This document shows, one piece after another, positions 9,751-21,538 of a stretch of DNA of 64,000 bases. The DNA is from Methylocella tundrae (GTDB lineage: Bacteria; Pseudomonadota; Alphaproteobacteria; Rhizobiales; Beijerinckiaceae): contig NZ_CP139089.1 of the NCBI RefSeq assembly GCF_038024855.1, positions 2,886,501-2,950,500 of the forward strand, in the 5' to 3' direction. Position 1 is the stretch's first letter; each line of letters opens with the position of its first letter. The notes beneath the pieces are model-generated. The model did no database searches and was not told the DNA's origin. It was given only the letters and a program-made list of their open reading frames with translations. The translations under genes and the position numbers were made by a program.

Positions 9751-10533
9751 TCAGAGATAGGCGCCGCCGGACACCTCGATGCGCTGCCCGTTCACCCAGC
9801 GGTTATCATCAGACAGCAGCGAGGCGATCATCGGCCCGATGTCGTCCGGCAAGCCGGCCCGTCCGAGCGCCGTCTGCGAGGCGACGCTTCGATTGGCCTC
9901 GGGGTTGTCGCGCACCAAGCCGCCGCTAAAGTCGGTCTCGATCGCACCCGGCGCAACCGTGTTGACGGCAATGCCGCGCGCGCCGAGCTCCTTTGCGAGA
10001 TAACGGGTCAGCACTTCGATGGCGCCCTTTGTCGCGGCATAGGCCGAGAGGCCGGGCAGGGTGAAGCGGGCCAGGCCCGAGGAAAGATTCACGATGCGCC
10101 CGCCGTCGGCGATGAGCGGCAGCAGCTTCTGCGTCAGGAAAAACACGCCCTTGAGATTGACGTTGATCAGCCTGTCGAAATCAGCCTCCGTCGTCTGCGC
10201 GAAGGCGGCATGGAGGCCGATTCCCGCGTTATTAACGAGATAATCGAACCTTTCGACGCCGAAGCTTTCCCTCAGTGTCTTCGCCAGCTGCGCGGCAAAG
10301 CCGTCGAAAGACGCGCTGTCGCCGGTGTCGAGCTGCAAGGCGGCGGCCTTTTGGCCGAAGGCCTCGATCGCCGAAACGACGGACTTCGCCTCATCCCGGT
10401 TGGAGTGATAGGTGATGATGACGTCGACGCCTTTGCTGGCGAGGCTCAGCGCGGTATTGCGGCCAAGGCCGCGGCTGGCGCCGGTCACGAGCGCTACTCT
10501 GTTGTGGCGGGCGTCATGTTCGATGGTCGGCAT
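9751..10533 (-). CDS. SDR-family NAD(P)-dependent oxidoreductase
   Basis: This 260-residue classical short-chain dehydrogenase has the cofactor motif TGASRGLG near residue 20, NNAG near 95 and a catalytic Ser followed by YAATK (Tyr and Lys, near 165). The C-terminal end GQRIEVSGGAYL is typical. An Asn or Arg at the end of strand 2 (TYHSNRDEAKS) favours NADPH. The substrate is unknown. The ATG at 10533 follows a GGAGAAAA ribosome site; an upstream frame extension is rejected. It is divergent from an AraC-type regulator across 127 bases, so that regulator is the likely controller. Confidence 0.85.
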   Translation of the reverse strand: MPTIEHDARHNRVALVTGASRGLGRNTALSLASKGVDVIITYHSNRDEAKSVVSAIEAFGQKAAALQLDTGDSASFDGFAAQLAKTLRESFGVERFDYLVNNAGIGLHAAFAQTTEADFDRLINVNLKGVFFLTQKLLPLIADGGRIVNLSSGLARFTLPGLSAYAATKGAIEVLTRYLAKELGARGIAVNTVAPGAIETDFSGGLVRDNPEANRSVASQTALGRAGLPDDIGPMIASLLSDDNRWVNGQRIEVSGGAYL

Positions 10534-10660
10534 TGGCTTTTCTCCGTGAGCTCGTGTGAGGCGCAAGCTACCGCGCCGACTGTCCCTGCTGAATGCCCGG
10601 ATATTTGAATTATTTGCCTAATCCTCCAGCCGCCCTTGGCGTCGGAGCGCGGCAAGCGCT

Positions 10661-11587
10661 ATGTTGGATCGTCCGCGGAGATTTCGCATGTCGTCAGCCT
10701 TGAGGGACGCCGTTCTCGCCTATACCGACACGCGTGCGAGCAGCGGCGCGTTTTACGCAACTGGCGTCGAAGCGCTGATGCTGATGCGATCCGATCGGCC
10801 GACTTCGCCTCGGCACGCGCTCTATAAGCCGGCGTTATGCATTAACGTGCAGGGCGCCAAGCAGGTCATGCTCGGCGATGAGGTTTTTGACTATGGCGAG
10901 CTGCAATATCTGGTGGTCAGCCTGGATTTACCCATTCTCGGGAGGGTGACGCACGCGGCCCCGGGCAAACCTTTCCTTGCCATGGTCATCGAGATCGACG
11001 TCAATCTCATGCGCGAGGTCATGGAGCAGTTCGCCGAGCCGGCAGATCCAATCGCCGCGACTGACCGAAGCCTTGGCGTCTTCGTCGGCGACTTCGGGCC
11101 GCCGCTGATCGACTGCGCATTGCGATTGATGCGCCTGCTGAAGACGCCGCACGCCATCCCGGCGCTCTATCCCTCGATCATGCGGGAATTGTATTATTGG
11201 CTGCTGACCGGCCCTGACGGGGCGGCAATCCGGCGCCTGACGCTGCCCGATAGCCATACCCAACGCATCGCCAGGGCAATCCATGTCATGCGGAAAGAAT
11301 TCGCAAGCCCGGTGCGCATCGAGCGCCTTGCCGCCGTCGCGCATATGAGCCCGTCGTCTTTCCACCACCATTTCAAGGCGATGACCTCGCTGACGCCGCT
11401 GCAATATCAAAAACAGTTAAGGCTGCTCGAAGCCCGCCGCCTCATGCTGGCGGAGGCCGCCAATGCGACGAGCGCCGCCTATCGGGTCGGCTATGAGAGC
11501 GCCTCGCAATTCAGCCGGGAATATGCGCGCATGTTCGGCGCCCCTCCGAGGCGCGACGCCGTCGAATTGCGCTCCCCTCCCGCGTAA
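10661..11587 (+). CDS. AraC-family transcriptional regulator
   Basis: This 308-residue protein has an N-terminal AraC_N (PF06719-like) sensor domain, with stretches such as KPALCINVQGAKQVMLGDE, and a C-terminal double helix-turn-helix (about 205-300). The latter shows RIERLAAVAHMSPSSFHHHF, LTPLQYQK and AYRVGYESASQFSREYARMFG. This sub-family is usually found next to, and controls, oxidoreductase genes, and here it is divergent from an SDR gene. An internal ATG at 10688 is an equally possible start; it would drop nine residues. Confidence 0.85.
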   Translation: MLDRPRRFRMSSALRDAVLAYTDTRASSGAFYATGVEALMLMRSDRPTSPRHALYKPALCINVQGAKQVMLGDEVFDYGELQYLVVSLDLPILGRVTHAAPGKPFLAMVIEIDVNLMREVMEQFAEPADPIAATDRSLGVFVGDFGPPLIDCALRLMRLLKTPHAIPALYPSIMRELYYWLLTGPDGAAIRRLTLPDSHTQRIARAIHVMRKEFASPVRIERLAAVAHMSPSSFHHHFKAMTSLTPLQYQKQLRLLEARRLMLAEAANATSAAYRVGYESASQFSREYARMFGAPPRRDAVELRSPPA

Positions 11588-11624
11588 GGGCGTCGGCGAC
11601 AGCCGTCGCGCCGTTCGAGCCCGA

Positions 11625-14318
11625 TCAATCGCCCTTTTTGGCCAGCGCCGCCTGCGCCGCGGCCAACCTTGCGATCGGCACGCGGAAGGGTGAGCAGGAC
11701 ACATAGCTGAGGCCGATTTTCTCGCAGAAGGCGATCGAATGCGGATCGCCGCCATGTTCGCCGCAAATGCCGAGCTTGATGTCGGGCCGGGTTTTGCGTC
11801 CGCGCTCGGCGGCGATTTCGACGAGTTCGCCGACGCCGTCCTGATCGATCGTGACGAAGGGATCAGCCGGCAGGATGCCTTTCGCCGTGTAGCGCCCAAG
11901 GAATGAGGCGGCGTCGTCGCGCGAAATGCCAAGGCCCGTCTGGGTGAGGTCATTGGTGCCGAAGGAGAAGAACTCCGCCGTCTCGGCGATTTCGGCGGCG
12001 CGCAGGCACGCGCGGGGCAGCTCGATCATCGTGCCGACATGGTAGGGGATGGTTTCCCCCGTCTCTTTCGCCACCGTCTGCGCCATTTGGTCGATCGTCG
12101 CCCGCACCAGATCAAATTCGGCCTTGGCGATGACGAGCGGCACCATGATCTCGGGCGTCACGACTCTGCCGGTCTGCTTTCCGGCGGCGATGGCGCCCTC
12201 GAAGATCGCGCGCGCCTGCATTTCGGCGATCTCGGGGAAGGCGATCGCCAGCCGGCAGCCGCGAAAGCCGAGCATCGGATTGAATTCATGCAATTCGGCG
12301 GCCCGGCGCTTGAGGGCGTCGGCTGAGACGCCCATTGACGCGGCGACCTCTGCGATCTCTTCGTCCGATTGCGGCAGAAACTCGTGCAGCGGCGGATCGA
12401 GCAGGCGGATCGTCACCGGCAGGCCGGACATGATCTCGAACAGCTCGGCGAAATCGCTGCGCTGCATCGGCAAAAGCTTGGCCAAAGCCTTGCGCCGTCC
12501 GGCCTCATCATCGGCGAGGATCATCTCGCGCACCGCGATGATGCGGTCGCCCTCGAAGAACATATGCTCCGTCCGGCAGAGCCCGATGCCTTCGGCGCCG
12601 AACTGGCGCGCAATCCGGGCGTCCTGCGGCGTCTCTGCGTTGGCGCGCACGGCCATCCGGCGGATCGCGTCGGCCCAGCCCATCAGCGCCTGAAATTCGC
12701 CGGAGAGCTCGGGTTTTTGCATGGCGATTTCGCCCTGGAGCACCTGGCCCGCCGCTCCGTCGATCGTGATGATGTCGCCTTTCGAGAACTCGACGCCGGC
12801 CGCCGTCATCTTCTCGGTCTTGTAATCGATGCGGATTGTTCCGGCGCCGGAGACGCAGGGCTTGCCCATGCCGCGCGCCACCACGGCCGCATGGGAGGTC
12901 ATGCCGCCGCGCGTCGTCAGAATGCCCTCGGCGACATTCATGCCGTGAATGTCGTCCGGGCTCGTCTCTATGCGTACGAGGATCACGGCTTTGCCCGCGG
13001 CCTTCGCCGTCTCGGCGTCTTCGGAACTGAAGACGATCTCGCCGCTCGCAGCGCCCGGCGAAGCCGGCAGGCCGGTCGCGACGATTTTGCGCTCGGCCTT
13101 TGGGTCAATCGTCGGATGGAGCAACTGGTCGAGCGCGGCCGGATCGATGCGCGCGATCGCTTCTTCGCGGGTGATCAGCCCCTCATTGGCCATTTCGACG
13201 GCGATGCGCAGCGAGGCCTTGGAGGTGCGTTTGCCGGAGCGCGTCTGCAGCATCCAGAGTTTGCCGTTCTCGACGGTGAACTCTATGTCCTGCATGTCGC
13301 GGTAGTGCTTTTCAAGCAGGGCGGTGGTGCGCCGGAATTCGGCGAAGGCCTCCGGCAGCGCCGCCTCCATCGAGGGCTTCTCCGAACGGGCCGCGATGCG
13401 CGCGGCCTCGGTGATGTTCTGCGGCGTGCGGATGCCAGCGACGACATCCTCCCCTTGCGCGTTGATGAGAAATTCGCCGTAGAGCAGGTTCTCGCCCGTC
13501 GAGGGATCGCGGGTGAAGGCGACGCCCGTCGCGGAGGTCTCGCCCATATTGCCGAAAACCATCGCCTGCACATTGACGGCGGTGCCCCAGCTCGCGGGAA
13601 TGCCGTTCAACCGCCGGTATGTTTCGGCGCGGGGATTCATCCAGGAGCCGAAGACGGCGCCGATCGCGCCCCAAAGCTGCGCTTTCGGGTCCTGCGGGAA
13701 GGGCTCGGCCAGCATTTCGGCGACCTTCGCCTTATAATCGGCGATCACTTCCTTCCAGTCCGCCGCATCGAGATCCGTGTCGAGCGTCGCGTCCTTGCGG
13801 TCCTTGAAGCTATCGAGGATCGTCTCGAATTCGTGGTGATCGATATTGAGCACGACATTCGAATACATCTGGATGAAGCGGCGATAGGAATCATAGGCGA
13901 AACGCGCATTGCCCGAACTCTGCGCCAGCGCCTCGACGGTGACGTCGTTGAGGCCGAGGTTCAGCACGGTGTCCATCATGCCCGGCATGGAGGCCCTCGC
14001 CCCGGAGCGGACCGAAACGAGCAGCGGATTGACCGGATCTCCAAAGACATGGCCAGCGATGGCGCCGGTCGCCTCGAGCGCCGCGTTCACATCGGCTTCG
14101 AGTTCGGGCGGGTAGCTCTTCCCGTTCTTGTAGAAATAGGTGCAGACTTCCGTCGTAATGGTGAAGCCGGGGGGCACGGGAAGGCCGAGATTGGCCATCT
14201 CGGCGAGGTTTGCGCCCTTGCCGCCGAGAAGGTCGCGCATTTTGGTCGTCCCTTCGGCCTTGCCGCCGCCGAACGCGTAAACCCATTTCGTCTTCCGCGT
14301 GCTGCTTTCTGTCGTCAA
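11625..14318 (-). CDS. ppdK: Pyruvate, phosphate dikinase
   Basis: This 897-residue enzyme has the full three-part layout. The N-terminal nucleotide-binding domain begins WVYAFGGGKAEG and DLLGGKGANLAEM. The swivelling phosphohistidine domain has TRGGMTSHAAVVARGMGKPC (the His after TS is phosphorylated). The C-terminal PEP/pyruvate barrel shows GLCRTEHMFF and ends ICGEHGGDP. It interconverts pyruvate + ATP + Pi and PEP + AMP + PPi. With ppc further along the window it supplies the PEP-oxaloacetate node used in methylotrophic C1 assimilation and gluconeogenesis. The start is a TTG (14316-14318) behind a GGGGG ribosome site. Confidence 0.95.
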   Translation of the reverse strand: MTTESSTRKTKWVYAFGGGKAEGTTKMRDLLGGKGANLAEMANLGLPVPPGFTITTEVCTYFYKNGKSYPPELEADVNAALEATGAIAGHVFGDPVNPLLVSVRSGARASMPGMMDTVLNLGLNDVTVEALAQSSGNARFAYDSYRRFIQMYSNVVLNIDHHEFETILDSFKDRKDATLDTDLDAADWKEVIADYKAKVAEMLAEPFPQDPKAQLWGAIGAVFGSWMNPRAETYRRLNGIPASWGTAVNVQAMVFGNMGETSATGVAFTRDPSTGENLLYGEFLINAQGEDVVAGIRTPQNITEAARIAARSEKPSMEAALPEAFAEFRRTTALLEKHYRDMQDIEFTVENGKLWMLQTRSGKRTSKASLRIAVEMANEGLITREEAIARIDPAALDQLLHPTIDPKAERKIVATGLPASPGAASGEIVFSSEDAETAKAAGKAVILVRIETSPDDIHGMNVAEGILTTRGGMTSHAAVVARGMGKPCVSGAGTIRIDYKTEKMTAAGVEFSKGDIITIDGAAGQVLQGEIAMQKPELSGEFQALMGWADAIRRMAVRANAETPQDARIARQFGAEGIGLCRTEHMFFEGDRIIAVREMILADDEAGRRKALAKLLPMQRSDFAELFEIMSGLPVTIRLLDPPLHEFLPQSDEEIAEVAASMGVSADALKRRAAELHEFNPMLGFRGCRLAIAFPEIAEMQARAIFEGAIAAGKQTGRVVTPEIMVPLVIAKAEFDLVRATIDQMAQTVAKETGETIPYHVGTMIELPRACLRAAEIAETAEFFSFGTNDLTQTGLGISRDDAASFLGRYTAKGILPADPFVTIDQDGVGELVEIAAERGRKTRPDIKLGICGEHGGDPHSIAFCEKIGLSYVSCSPFRVPIARLAAAQAALAKKGD

Positions 14319-14839
14319 GATCTCAACCCCCGGCTGATGCGCCTGTCTTGCTCTGCTTAAGCCTTGCTGAGTCTAAAGCTCTCGCGCGCTCAAGGAAAGC
14401 CAGCCAAATCTCCTAAATTTGATTTAGCGCCGAAAATTTCTCTGCGCTCTGATGTTCCTCGTCCGTTCCCGCGGCGGCTCTGCCTGTTGCGCGCCGCGCT
14501 CTTTGCAAGCTTTCCGACATTTCACGCGCCCAAATCCGACGCTGCGTCAGCGTTGGCGCGCCCGCCGGGAGCGCGAATGGCCGTCCGCATGAAATGGAAC
14601 GGTTTTCGCAACCCGATCACAAAACGTCCGAATTGGCTCGAATCGAACAGACTCAAATCATCACCGACGATGGCCGGCGTTTGCGGGAAGAGTCTGGCTC
14701 CGGTCTCGAAGCCTCATGCGGAAATGGTCATCAATAATCACTAAGGGTGTGAACCTGCCGGGCTCCCGTCGCGGCTGCGCCGGAGCGGCGGTTCCGGGGC
14801 CGGCGCCCTCTGTTCGCGCCCTGAGCGGGGATCGAAGGC
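14319..14839. other. Divergent intergenic region between ppdK and the AAA+ gene
   Basis: These 521 bases contain no gene that can be supported. The one longer plus-strand frame (14364-14744) encodes a low-complexity, arginine-rich peptide without ribosome site or family resemblance. Promoters for the two divergent genes must lie here, but no confident -35/-10 pair was recognised. Confidence 0.5.
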
Positions 14840-16546
14840 ATGATGAAAGTCCAGATTGAGCGGCCTTATATCGAAGCGATGATCGGCGAGTTTCCCGACC
14901 TCGCCGCCCTCAAGGAGCAGTTGCGCTTCGGCGACAGGGTCGAAGTGGCGTTCAGCCAATTGTCCGACGCCCAGATTGGCCTCCTTGGCGAGCTTTACCG
15001 CAAGGCGGGCCCGGACATGCAGATCCGCGCGGCGCAATTGTCGACGTTGCGCCAGACCCTCAATGACAAGGGCGTGCGCTTCGGTCCGAACGATCTCGAA
15101 ATGGTGCTCCCCGCGATCGTCCGCTATCTGCTCGCCGACGCTATTCGCGGATGGGTGTTCACGGCGAATGTCGCGACCAAGCCCTTGCCTTACGTGATAA
15201 CGCGGCTTGACTATACGCCGGCTTCGAATGAGGAAGCCGGCAGGCTCTTTATCGAACTGAAGGCCAACGCCAAAGGCGCGGTGGCGGTCAATACCGTGCG
15301 CGTGAGCAGCAATGACATCGACGGCAAGACCATTGGGGAAATCTTCGCGGCGAAGGGCTTTCTGAAGGAAACGCCGGAACTGATCGCCGCTTACGACGAG
15401 ACGATTGATCGCTATTTCGACTGGCGCGCCCGGTACGGCGGACAATTTTCGGCGCGCGGCACGGGGTTTTATGCGGAGGATCCGAATTCCTCGCATCGCG
15501 AGATGGATTGGTCGCGCAAGGACATTGTGGTGTTGTCAACCACCGGGTCGCCGGCCCGGCTGGTCAATGACGAAAGCATTTTGACCAATCGCGCCCTCAC
15601 TCTCGACGTTCCGGGCGAAATCCTGACGCCCTATCTGCGCAAGGCTTCAAAGAGCAGCAAGTTCGACGCCGAAGACGAGGTCAAGGAGTTGCAGGACGCA
15701 TTGCCGGCGGGGCTGTTCACCAAGATCCCGGTGCATGGCTTTGTGCTGATGTTTCATCTCGAACTGCATCATTACATCTGGGTCCATGTGGACGACATGG
15801 AGCCCTATGAATACAAGCCCGCCCTGAAGCAGAAGCTCGTTCTGCCGCCCGAACAAACCGATCTCATCGACATACTGACCGCCGAAATGGATGTGCTGAT
15901 GGACGATATCGTGGCGGGAAAATCAGGCGGCACCACGGTGTTGTGCGCCGGCCCGCCCGGCGTCGGCAAGACCCTGACCGCGGAGGTCTATTCGGAGATC
16001 ATCAGGCGTCCGCTCTACCGCGTCCACTCAGGCCAGCTCGGCCTCAATGTGGCGGCCATGGAAAGCGCCCTCAAGGAGGTGTTGACGCGCGCGCAGCGCT
16101 GGGGCGCCGTGATGCTGATCGACGAGGCCGACGTCTACATCAAGAAACGCGACAACGACATGACCATGAACGCGGTGGTCGGCGTCTTTCTGAGGGTGCT
16201 GGAATATTTCAACGGGCTGTTGTTTCTGACCACCAACCGCATCGACGATATCGACGAGGCGATTGTTTCCCGTTGCATCGCCCTCATCAAATATTATCCG
16301 CCGGACACGGATGCTCGGCGCAAGATCTGGCGCGTGATGGTCGACCAGTTCGCACTCGACGTCGACGATGAGCTGATCGCGCGGCTGGTTGATCTTTTTC
16401 CGGCGGCGACGGGGCGCGACATCAAGGGCCTCGCCAAGCTGGTCGGAAAATTCTGTCATCAAAAGAGGGAAAAGCCGTCGCTCGAAGCCTTCCGGCGCTG
16501 CTCCATCTTTCGCGGCATGGACATGATGGAGGCGTCGGCCGCCTGA
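14840..16546 (+). CDS. Orphan AAA+ ATPase with an uncharacterised N-terminal domain
   Basis: This is a 568-residue protein. Residues 1 to about 335 form a domain of unknown function with no recognised motifs. Residues about 340-550 form one AAA+ module. Walker A is GPPGVGKT at 371-378, Walker B is VMLIDEAD at about 424-431, sensor 1 is TTNR near 465, and a likely arginine finger sits in SRC near 478. The module looks like the FtsH/CDC48-type classical clade (SGQLG, LFLTTNRIDDIDEA), yet no protease, membrane span or second AAA domain is attached. It probably remodels a protein partner. It stands alone: ppdK is divergent and the next gene is convergent at 8 bases. Confidence 0.75.
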   Translation: MMKVQIERPYIEAMIGEFPDLAALKEQLRFGDRVEVAFSQLSDAQIGLLGELYRKAGPDMQIRAAQLSTLRQTLNDKGVRFGPNDLEMVLPAIVRYLLADAIRGWVFTANVATKPLPYVITRLDYTPASNEEAGRLFIELKANAKGAVAVNTVRVSSNDIDGKTIGEIFAAKGFLKETPELIAAYDETIDRYFDWRARYGGQFSARGTGFYAEDPNSSHREMDWSRKDIVVLSTTGSPARLVNDESILTNRALTLDVPGEILTPYLRKASKSSKFDAEDEVKELQDALPAGLFTKIPVHGFVLMFHLELHHYIWVHVDDMEPYEYKPALKQKLVLPPEQTDLIDILTAEMDVLMDDIVAGKSGGTTVLCAGPPGVGKTLTAEVYSEIIRRPLYRVHSGQLGLNVAAMESALKEVLTRAQRWGAVMLIDEADVYIKKRDNDMTMNAVVGVFLRVLEYFNGLLFLTTNRIDDIDEAIVSRCIALIKYYPPDTDARRKIWRVMVDQFALDVDDELIARLVDLFPAATGRDIKGLAKLVGKFCHQKREKPSLEAFRRCSIFRGMDMMEASAA

Positions 16547-16553
16547 GCGCCGG

Positions 16554-18134
<1,581 letters not shown>

Positions 18135-18351
18135 TCAGAAAGCGCGTTCAATAAAGTGAAATGAACGTCATTGCAAACATTGGATATGCAAATTGCGCCT
18201 TGTAATCATGCTGTAATCGAAATTGAGTCTCTCGACACGGACAATAATCGTCAGAGTGATGACGATCTGAATTCGTATCAGACCATCTCGACAATGGCAG
18301 GATCGTTCGCCGAACACTTCGAGATCTGCGGATCAGGCTGCGGGTTGGAGA

Positions 18352-19260
18352 TCAGCCTCGATCCGCTTCACCGCCTTCACGCTTGGCTTTGCGCGCTGCG
18401 GCGCGAGGCGCGGCGAAGACGTCGGACATCGCTGTTTCGCCGGCGGCGAGCTCGATGATCTCGGCTGTGATCTCATCCTGACGTACAAGGCGCTGTCTCG
18501 CCTGCAATGCGGCAAGCTGGCGCTCGATCTGCCGTCGCGCCGAAGCCATCGCCTCCATTCGCGCCTCGTTCTCGGCCGCGAAGGCGTGCAGCGCGGCGTT
18601 GCAAAGCTGCGCATGCATGTAATCCGCGGTCAGTCCGGAAAGAAGCGTCGTCGCGGGGAGGTTGAGGAGGGGGCAGTTCCTGTCGCGGGGTGGCGGAAAT
18701 ACGGACAAATCCATGGGAAAGAGGCGGCGCCGTTCAACATGCACGCCGCCGCCCGGCCGCCATTGGCTGAAGACGGCGTCGAGCCGGTCGATCTCTGCCG
18801 TCGCGATCTTTCCGTAGAGCGCCTCGGTGATGCAGTCCGCAAGTTTCGGGATGCCGTCGGTATGCGCGGGCATGGCGCTTTTCCAGCCGGCGTTGACGCC
18901 TCGTTCAGCGCCGAGGGTCGCGCCGCGCGAGCCGATCAGAAAAAGGTCGGAGGCCGAAAGATCAGCGCCCGCGGCGTCGAATACGCGCTCGCTAAAGGCG
19001 CCGGCAAATCCCTGTTCCGCGCAAAACAGCACGAGCGCTGGCCGGCCCGATGCGCGCGCGATTGACGCCGGCGGCGGCGCCAACGCGACGACGCGGCCGA
19101 TCGCGGCGGCGATGGTCGCCGCATAGCTGTCGACGGCAAGCAATTGGCGGCGGGCCTGCTGCGCGCGCGCCGCGGCGATGCCGCGCATCGCATTGACCAC
19201 GGCGCCGAGCTGGCGCATGCCCTCGATACGGGCGCTGATTTCGGCGAGCCGTTCGGTCAT
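18352..19260 (-). CDS. atpG: N-type ATPase gamma subunit
   Basis: This 302-residue protein is the central-stalk gamma subunit and the last gene of the operon. The N-terminal helix ([35 protein letters not shown]) and the C-terminal helix ([19 protein letters not shown]) form the rotor coiled coil, while the middle region is divergent from F-type gamma, as in N-ATPases. It would couple the c ring to alpha3beta3. Its ATG overlaps the atpA stop by four bases (ATGA). It carries a short basic C-terminal tail. After it, 262 bases separate the operon from the CoA-transferase gene. Confidence 0.85.
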   Translation of the reverse strand: MTERLAEISARIEGMRQLGAVVNAMRGIAAARAQQARRQLLAVDSYAATIAAAIGRVVALAPPPASIARASGRPALVLFCAEQGFAGAFSERVFDAAGADLSASDLFLIGSRGATLGAERGVNAGWKSAMPAHTDGIPKLADCITEALYGKIATAEIDRLDAVFSQWRPGGGVHVERRRLFPMDLSVFPPPRDRNCPLLNLPATTLLSGLTADYMHAQLCNAALHAFAAENEARMEAMASARRQIERQLAALQARQRLVRQDEITAEIIELAAGETAMSDVFAAPRAAARKAKREGGEADRG

Positions 19261-20807
19261 GGCGCGCCCGCCGCTTTCACCGGCGGCGTGATGGACTGAA
19301 CATAATGTTGCAGCGTCTGCAGCAGCGCCTGCTTGTGCGCTTCATCGAGCGTCCCGGTCTCCTCGATGAGCCGCACGGCGTCCGGCGCGCCGCGGCCGAG
19401 CGCATCGGCGAGGCCTTGCCGGAACGCGGGGACGATTGCTACGGGAAGCTTGTCCAGCAGGCCGGATTGAATGGAGAGGATCAGCGCGACTTCGTCTGCC
19501 AGCCGCAGCGGCGCGTGCTGGGGCTGTGCGAGAATGGCGCGGATGCGCGCGCCGCGCGTCAGCTGGGCGCGCACGCGCGTGTCGGGCATGCCGCCGAAGC
19601 GGGTGAACATCTCGAGTTCGAGAAACTGGGCGTAGTCGAGGCGCAGCATCTCGGCGGCTTCGCGCAGCGCGCGCGCCTGCGTCTTGCCGCCGACGCGGCT
19701 GACGCTGACGCCGACGTCGACGGCCGGCTTCTGCCCTTCATGAAAGAGCTTCGCGTCGAGCACGATCTGACCATCCGTGATCGAGATGAGATTGGTCGGG
19801 ATATAGGCGCTGAGATTGCCCGCGTCTGTCTCCGCGATCGGCAGCGCCGTCAGCGAGCCGCCGCCCTTTTCCTTGGAGAGCTTGGCCGCGCGCTCCAGCA
19901 GCCGCGCATGAACATAGAACACGTCGCCGGGATAGGCCTCGCGCCCCGGCGACTGACGCGTCAGCAACGCAATCTCGCGGTGGGTCGCCGCATGTTTCGA
20001 CAGATCGTCGATGACGATCAGGGCATGCTGACCGCGGTCGCGGAAATATTCAGCCATTGTGAAGCCGGCGAACGGCGCGATCCATTGCAGCCCCGGCGAG
20101 CTTGCCGGCGGCGCGACGACGATGATGCAGCGTTCCGGCGCTCCGCTCGCCGTGATTGCGTCAATAGCGCGGCGGACGCTTGAACTTTTCTGGCCGACCG
20201 CGACATAGACGCAGATTATGTCGCTCGTCCTTTGATTGATGATCGCGTCGACCGCGATCGTGGTTTTGCCGATGGCGCGGTCGCCGATGATGAGCTCGCG
20301 CTGCCCGCGCCCGAGTGCAAACAGCGCATCGACGACAACGAGGCCGGTCTGGACCGGCTCGGTCACGAGATCGCGGTCGATGATCGCGGGGGCGGGACGC
20401 TCGATCGGCTCCAGCGCTTCGGCCGCGATCGGCCCCTTGCCGTCGAGCGGCCGGCCGAGCGGATCAATGATGCGGCCAAGCAGCGCCGGCCCCACCGGCA
20501 CGCGCACGACATCGCCGCCGGCGCGCACGGCGTCGCCCGCCTCGATGGCGTCCGCTTCGTCGAGCAGCACGCAGCCGACGCGATCGCGCTCGAGCACCTG
20601 CGCGAAACCATATTGCCCCTTGTCGAAGCGCAAAAGCTCATCGAGGCCGACGTTGGGCAGGCCGGAGATGAGGGCGATGCCGTCGCCGACTTCCTCGACG
20701 CGGCCGATCGCGTCGGCTTGGGGGCCAAGCTTCGCGGCGCCGAGTTTTTCGCTCGCGCCTTCGAGCCAGCGGTCGGCTTGCGCATCGGCGTCAGATTCTG
20801 TTGTCAT
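19257..20807 (-). CDS. atpA: N-type ATPase alpha subunit
   Basis: This 516-residue F1-alpha-like subunit has a P-loop GDRAIGKT near residue 175, the DDLSKHA block, and SREAYPG-type features written here as [24 protein letters not shown]. The short N-terminus replaces the usual delta-contact helix, fitting an operon without a separate delta gene. It forms the non-catalytic nucleotide sites of the alpha3beta3 head. Its start overlaps the end of atpF by 17 bases, and it is followed by atpG with an ATGA overlap. The separate F-type ATP synthase operon expected for growth is not in this window. Confidence 0.92.
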   Translation of the reverse strand: MTTESDADAQADRWLEGASEKLGAAKLGPQADAIGRVEEVGDGIALISGLPNVGLDELLRFDKGQYGFAQVLERDRVGCVLLDEADAIEAGDAVRAGGDVVRVPVGPALLGRIIDPLGRPLDGKGPIAAEALEPIERPAPAIIDRDLVTEPVQTGLVVVDALFALGRGQRELIIGDRAIGKTTIAVDAIINQRTSDIICVYVAVGQKSSSVRRAIDAITASGAPERCIIVVAPPASSPGLQWIAPFAGFTMAEYFRDRGQHALIVIDDLSKHAATHREIALLTRQSPGREAYPGDVFYVHARLLERAAKLSKEKGGGSLTALPIAETDAGNLSAYIPTNLISITDGQIVLDAKLFHEGQKPAVDVGVSVSRVGGKTQARALREAAEMLRLDYAQFLELEMFTRFGGMPDTRVRAQLTRGARIRAILAQPQHAPLRLADEVALILSIQSGLLDKLPVAIVPAFRQGLADALGRGAPDAVRLIEETGTLDEAHKQALLQTLQHYVQSITPPVKAAGAP

Positions 20808-21534
20808 GCGTCAAATCCGCGAGAATGCGATCGAGGTCGGAGCGCCAGCTATTGTTGACGACGAGTTGAGGGCCGCGCAGTTCGAGTCCTGCGATCAAAC
20901 CGGGGTCCGCCCTGAAGACGATCCGGGGCTGCGCGCCGAGCGCTTCCGTGATCAGCTTGCGGTAGCGCTCCTCCTCTGTGGGGTCGAGCGGCGCCGCGCT
21001 GATCGCCTCGAGCGTCACGCCATCGGCGGCGACCGCCTGCCGAGTTGCATCGGGCAGGTCGCGAATCTCTTTCAGCAGCCAGTCCAGAAAGGCGGCGCGC
21101 GCCGCTGCTCCATCGAGCCGCGCGACAAGGCGTCCGGCGATTTCGACGGCTAGACGGCTCGCTCGATCGGCGAATGCTTTTTCCGCCAGGGCCTGCTCTT
21201 TTTGCATCGCGGCGCGCGCCGCCGCCTGCTGGGATTCGGCCTCCGTCGCTGCCGCCTGCAGGCGCGCCGCCCGCTCGCGCTCGCCCTCTTCGTGCGCGGC
21301 GGCAAGGACCGTCTCGCGTTCTTGCGCGAAGCCGGCGCGCGTTTTTTCGATGTCCGCGAGCGCCGCGCTCGCCTCATTGCGCTTTGCCTCGGCTTCCGCG
21401 AGAATTTGCTGTGCGGCGGCGCGGCGCTGTTCGATGATCGCCGCGACCGGACGCCAGAAGAAACGCCCAAGCAGCCAGACCAGAATAAGGACGTTGACGG
21501 TCTGGAGGCCAAGCGTCCACCAATCGATGGTCAT
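20791..21534 (-). CDS. atpF: N-type ATPase b subunit with a delta-like C-terminal extension
   Basis: This is a 247-residue protein, far longer than a usual b subunit of about 160. It has one N-terminal membrane helix ([20 protein letters not shown]), then a long alanine/glutamate-rich coiled coil (about 30-150), then a folded tail. The tail contains [28 protein letters not shown] near 205-235. That stretch resembles the C-terminal segment of F1 delta (DPSLIGG-like followed by a VxDxS-like motif), so the peripheral stalk probably uses a fused b-delta protein. The operon contains no atpH, which agrees. It lies 4 bases after atpE. Confidence 0.88.
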   Translation of the reverse strand: MTIDWWTLGLQTVNVLILVWLLGRFFWRPVAAIIEQRRAAAQQILAEAEAKRNEASAALADIEKTRAGFAQERETVLAAAHEEGERERAARLQAAATEAESQQAAARAAMQKEQALAEKAFADRASRLAVEIAGRLVARLDGAAARAAFLDWLLKEIRDLPDATRQAVAADGVTLEAISAAPLDPTEEERYRKLITEALGAQPRIVFRADPGLIAGLELRGPQLVVNNSWRSDLDRILADLTHDNRI

Positions 21535-21538
21535 GACG

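Noticed and set aside
12369..14360. 663-residue plus-strand frame opposite ppdK
   Set aside because: Shadow of ppdK. No ribosome site or motif, and composition typical of an antisense frame.
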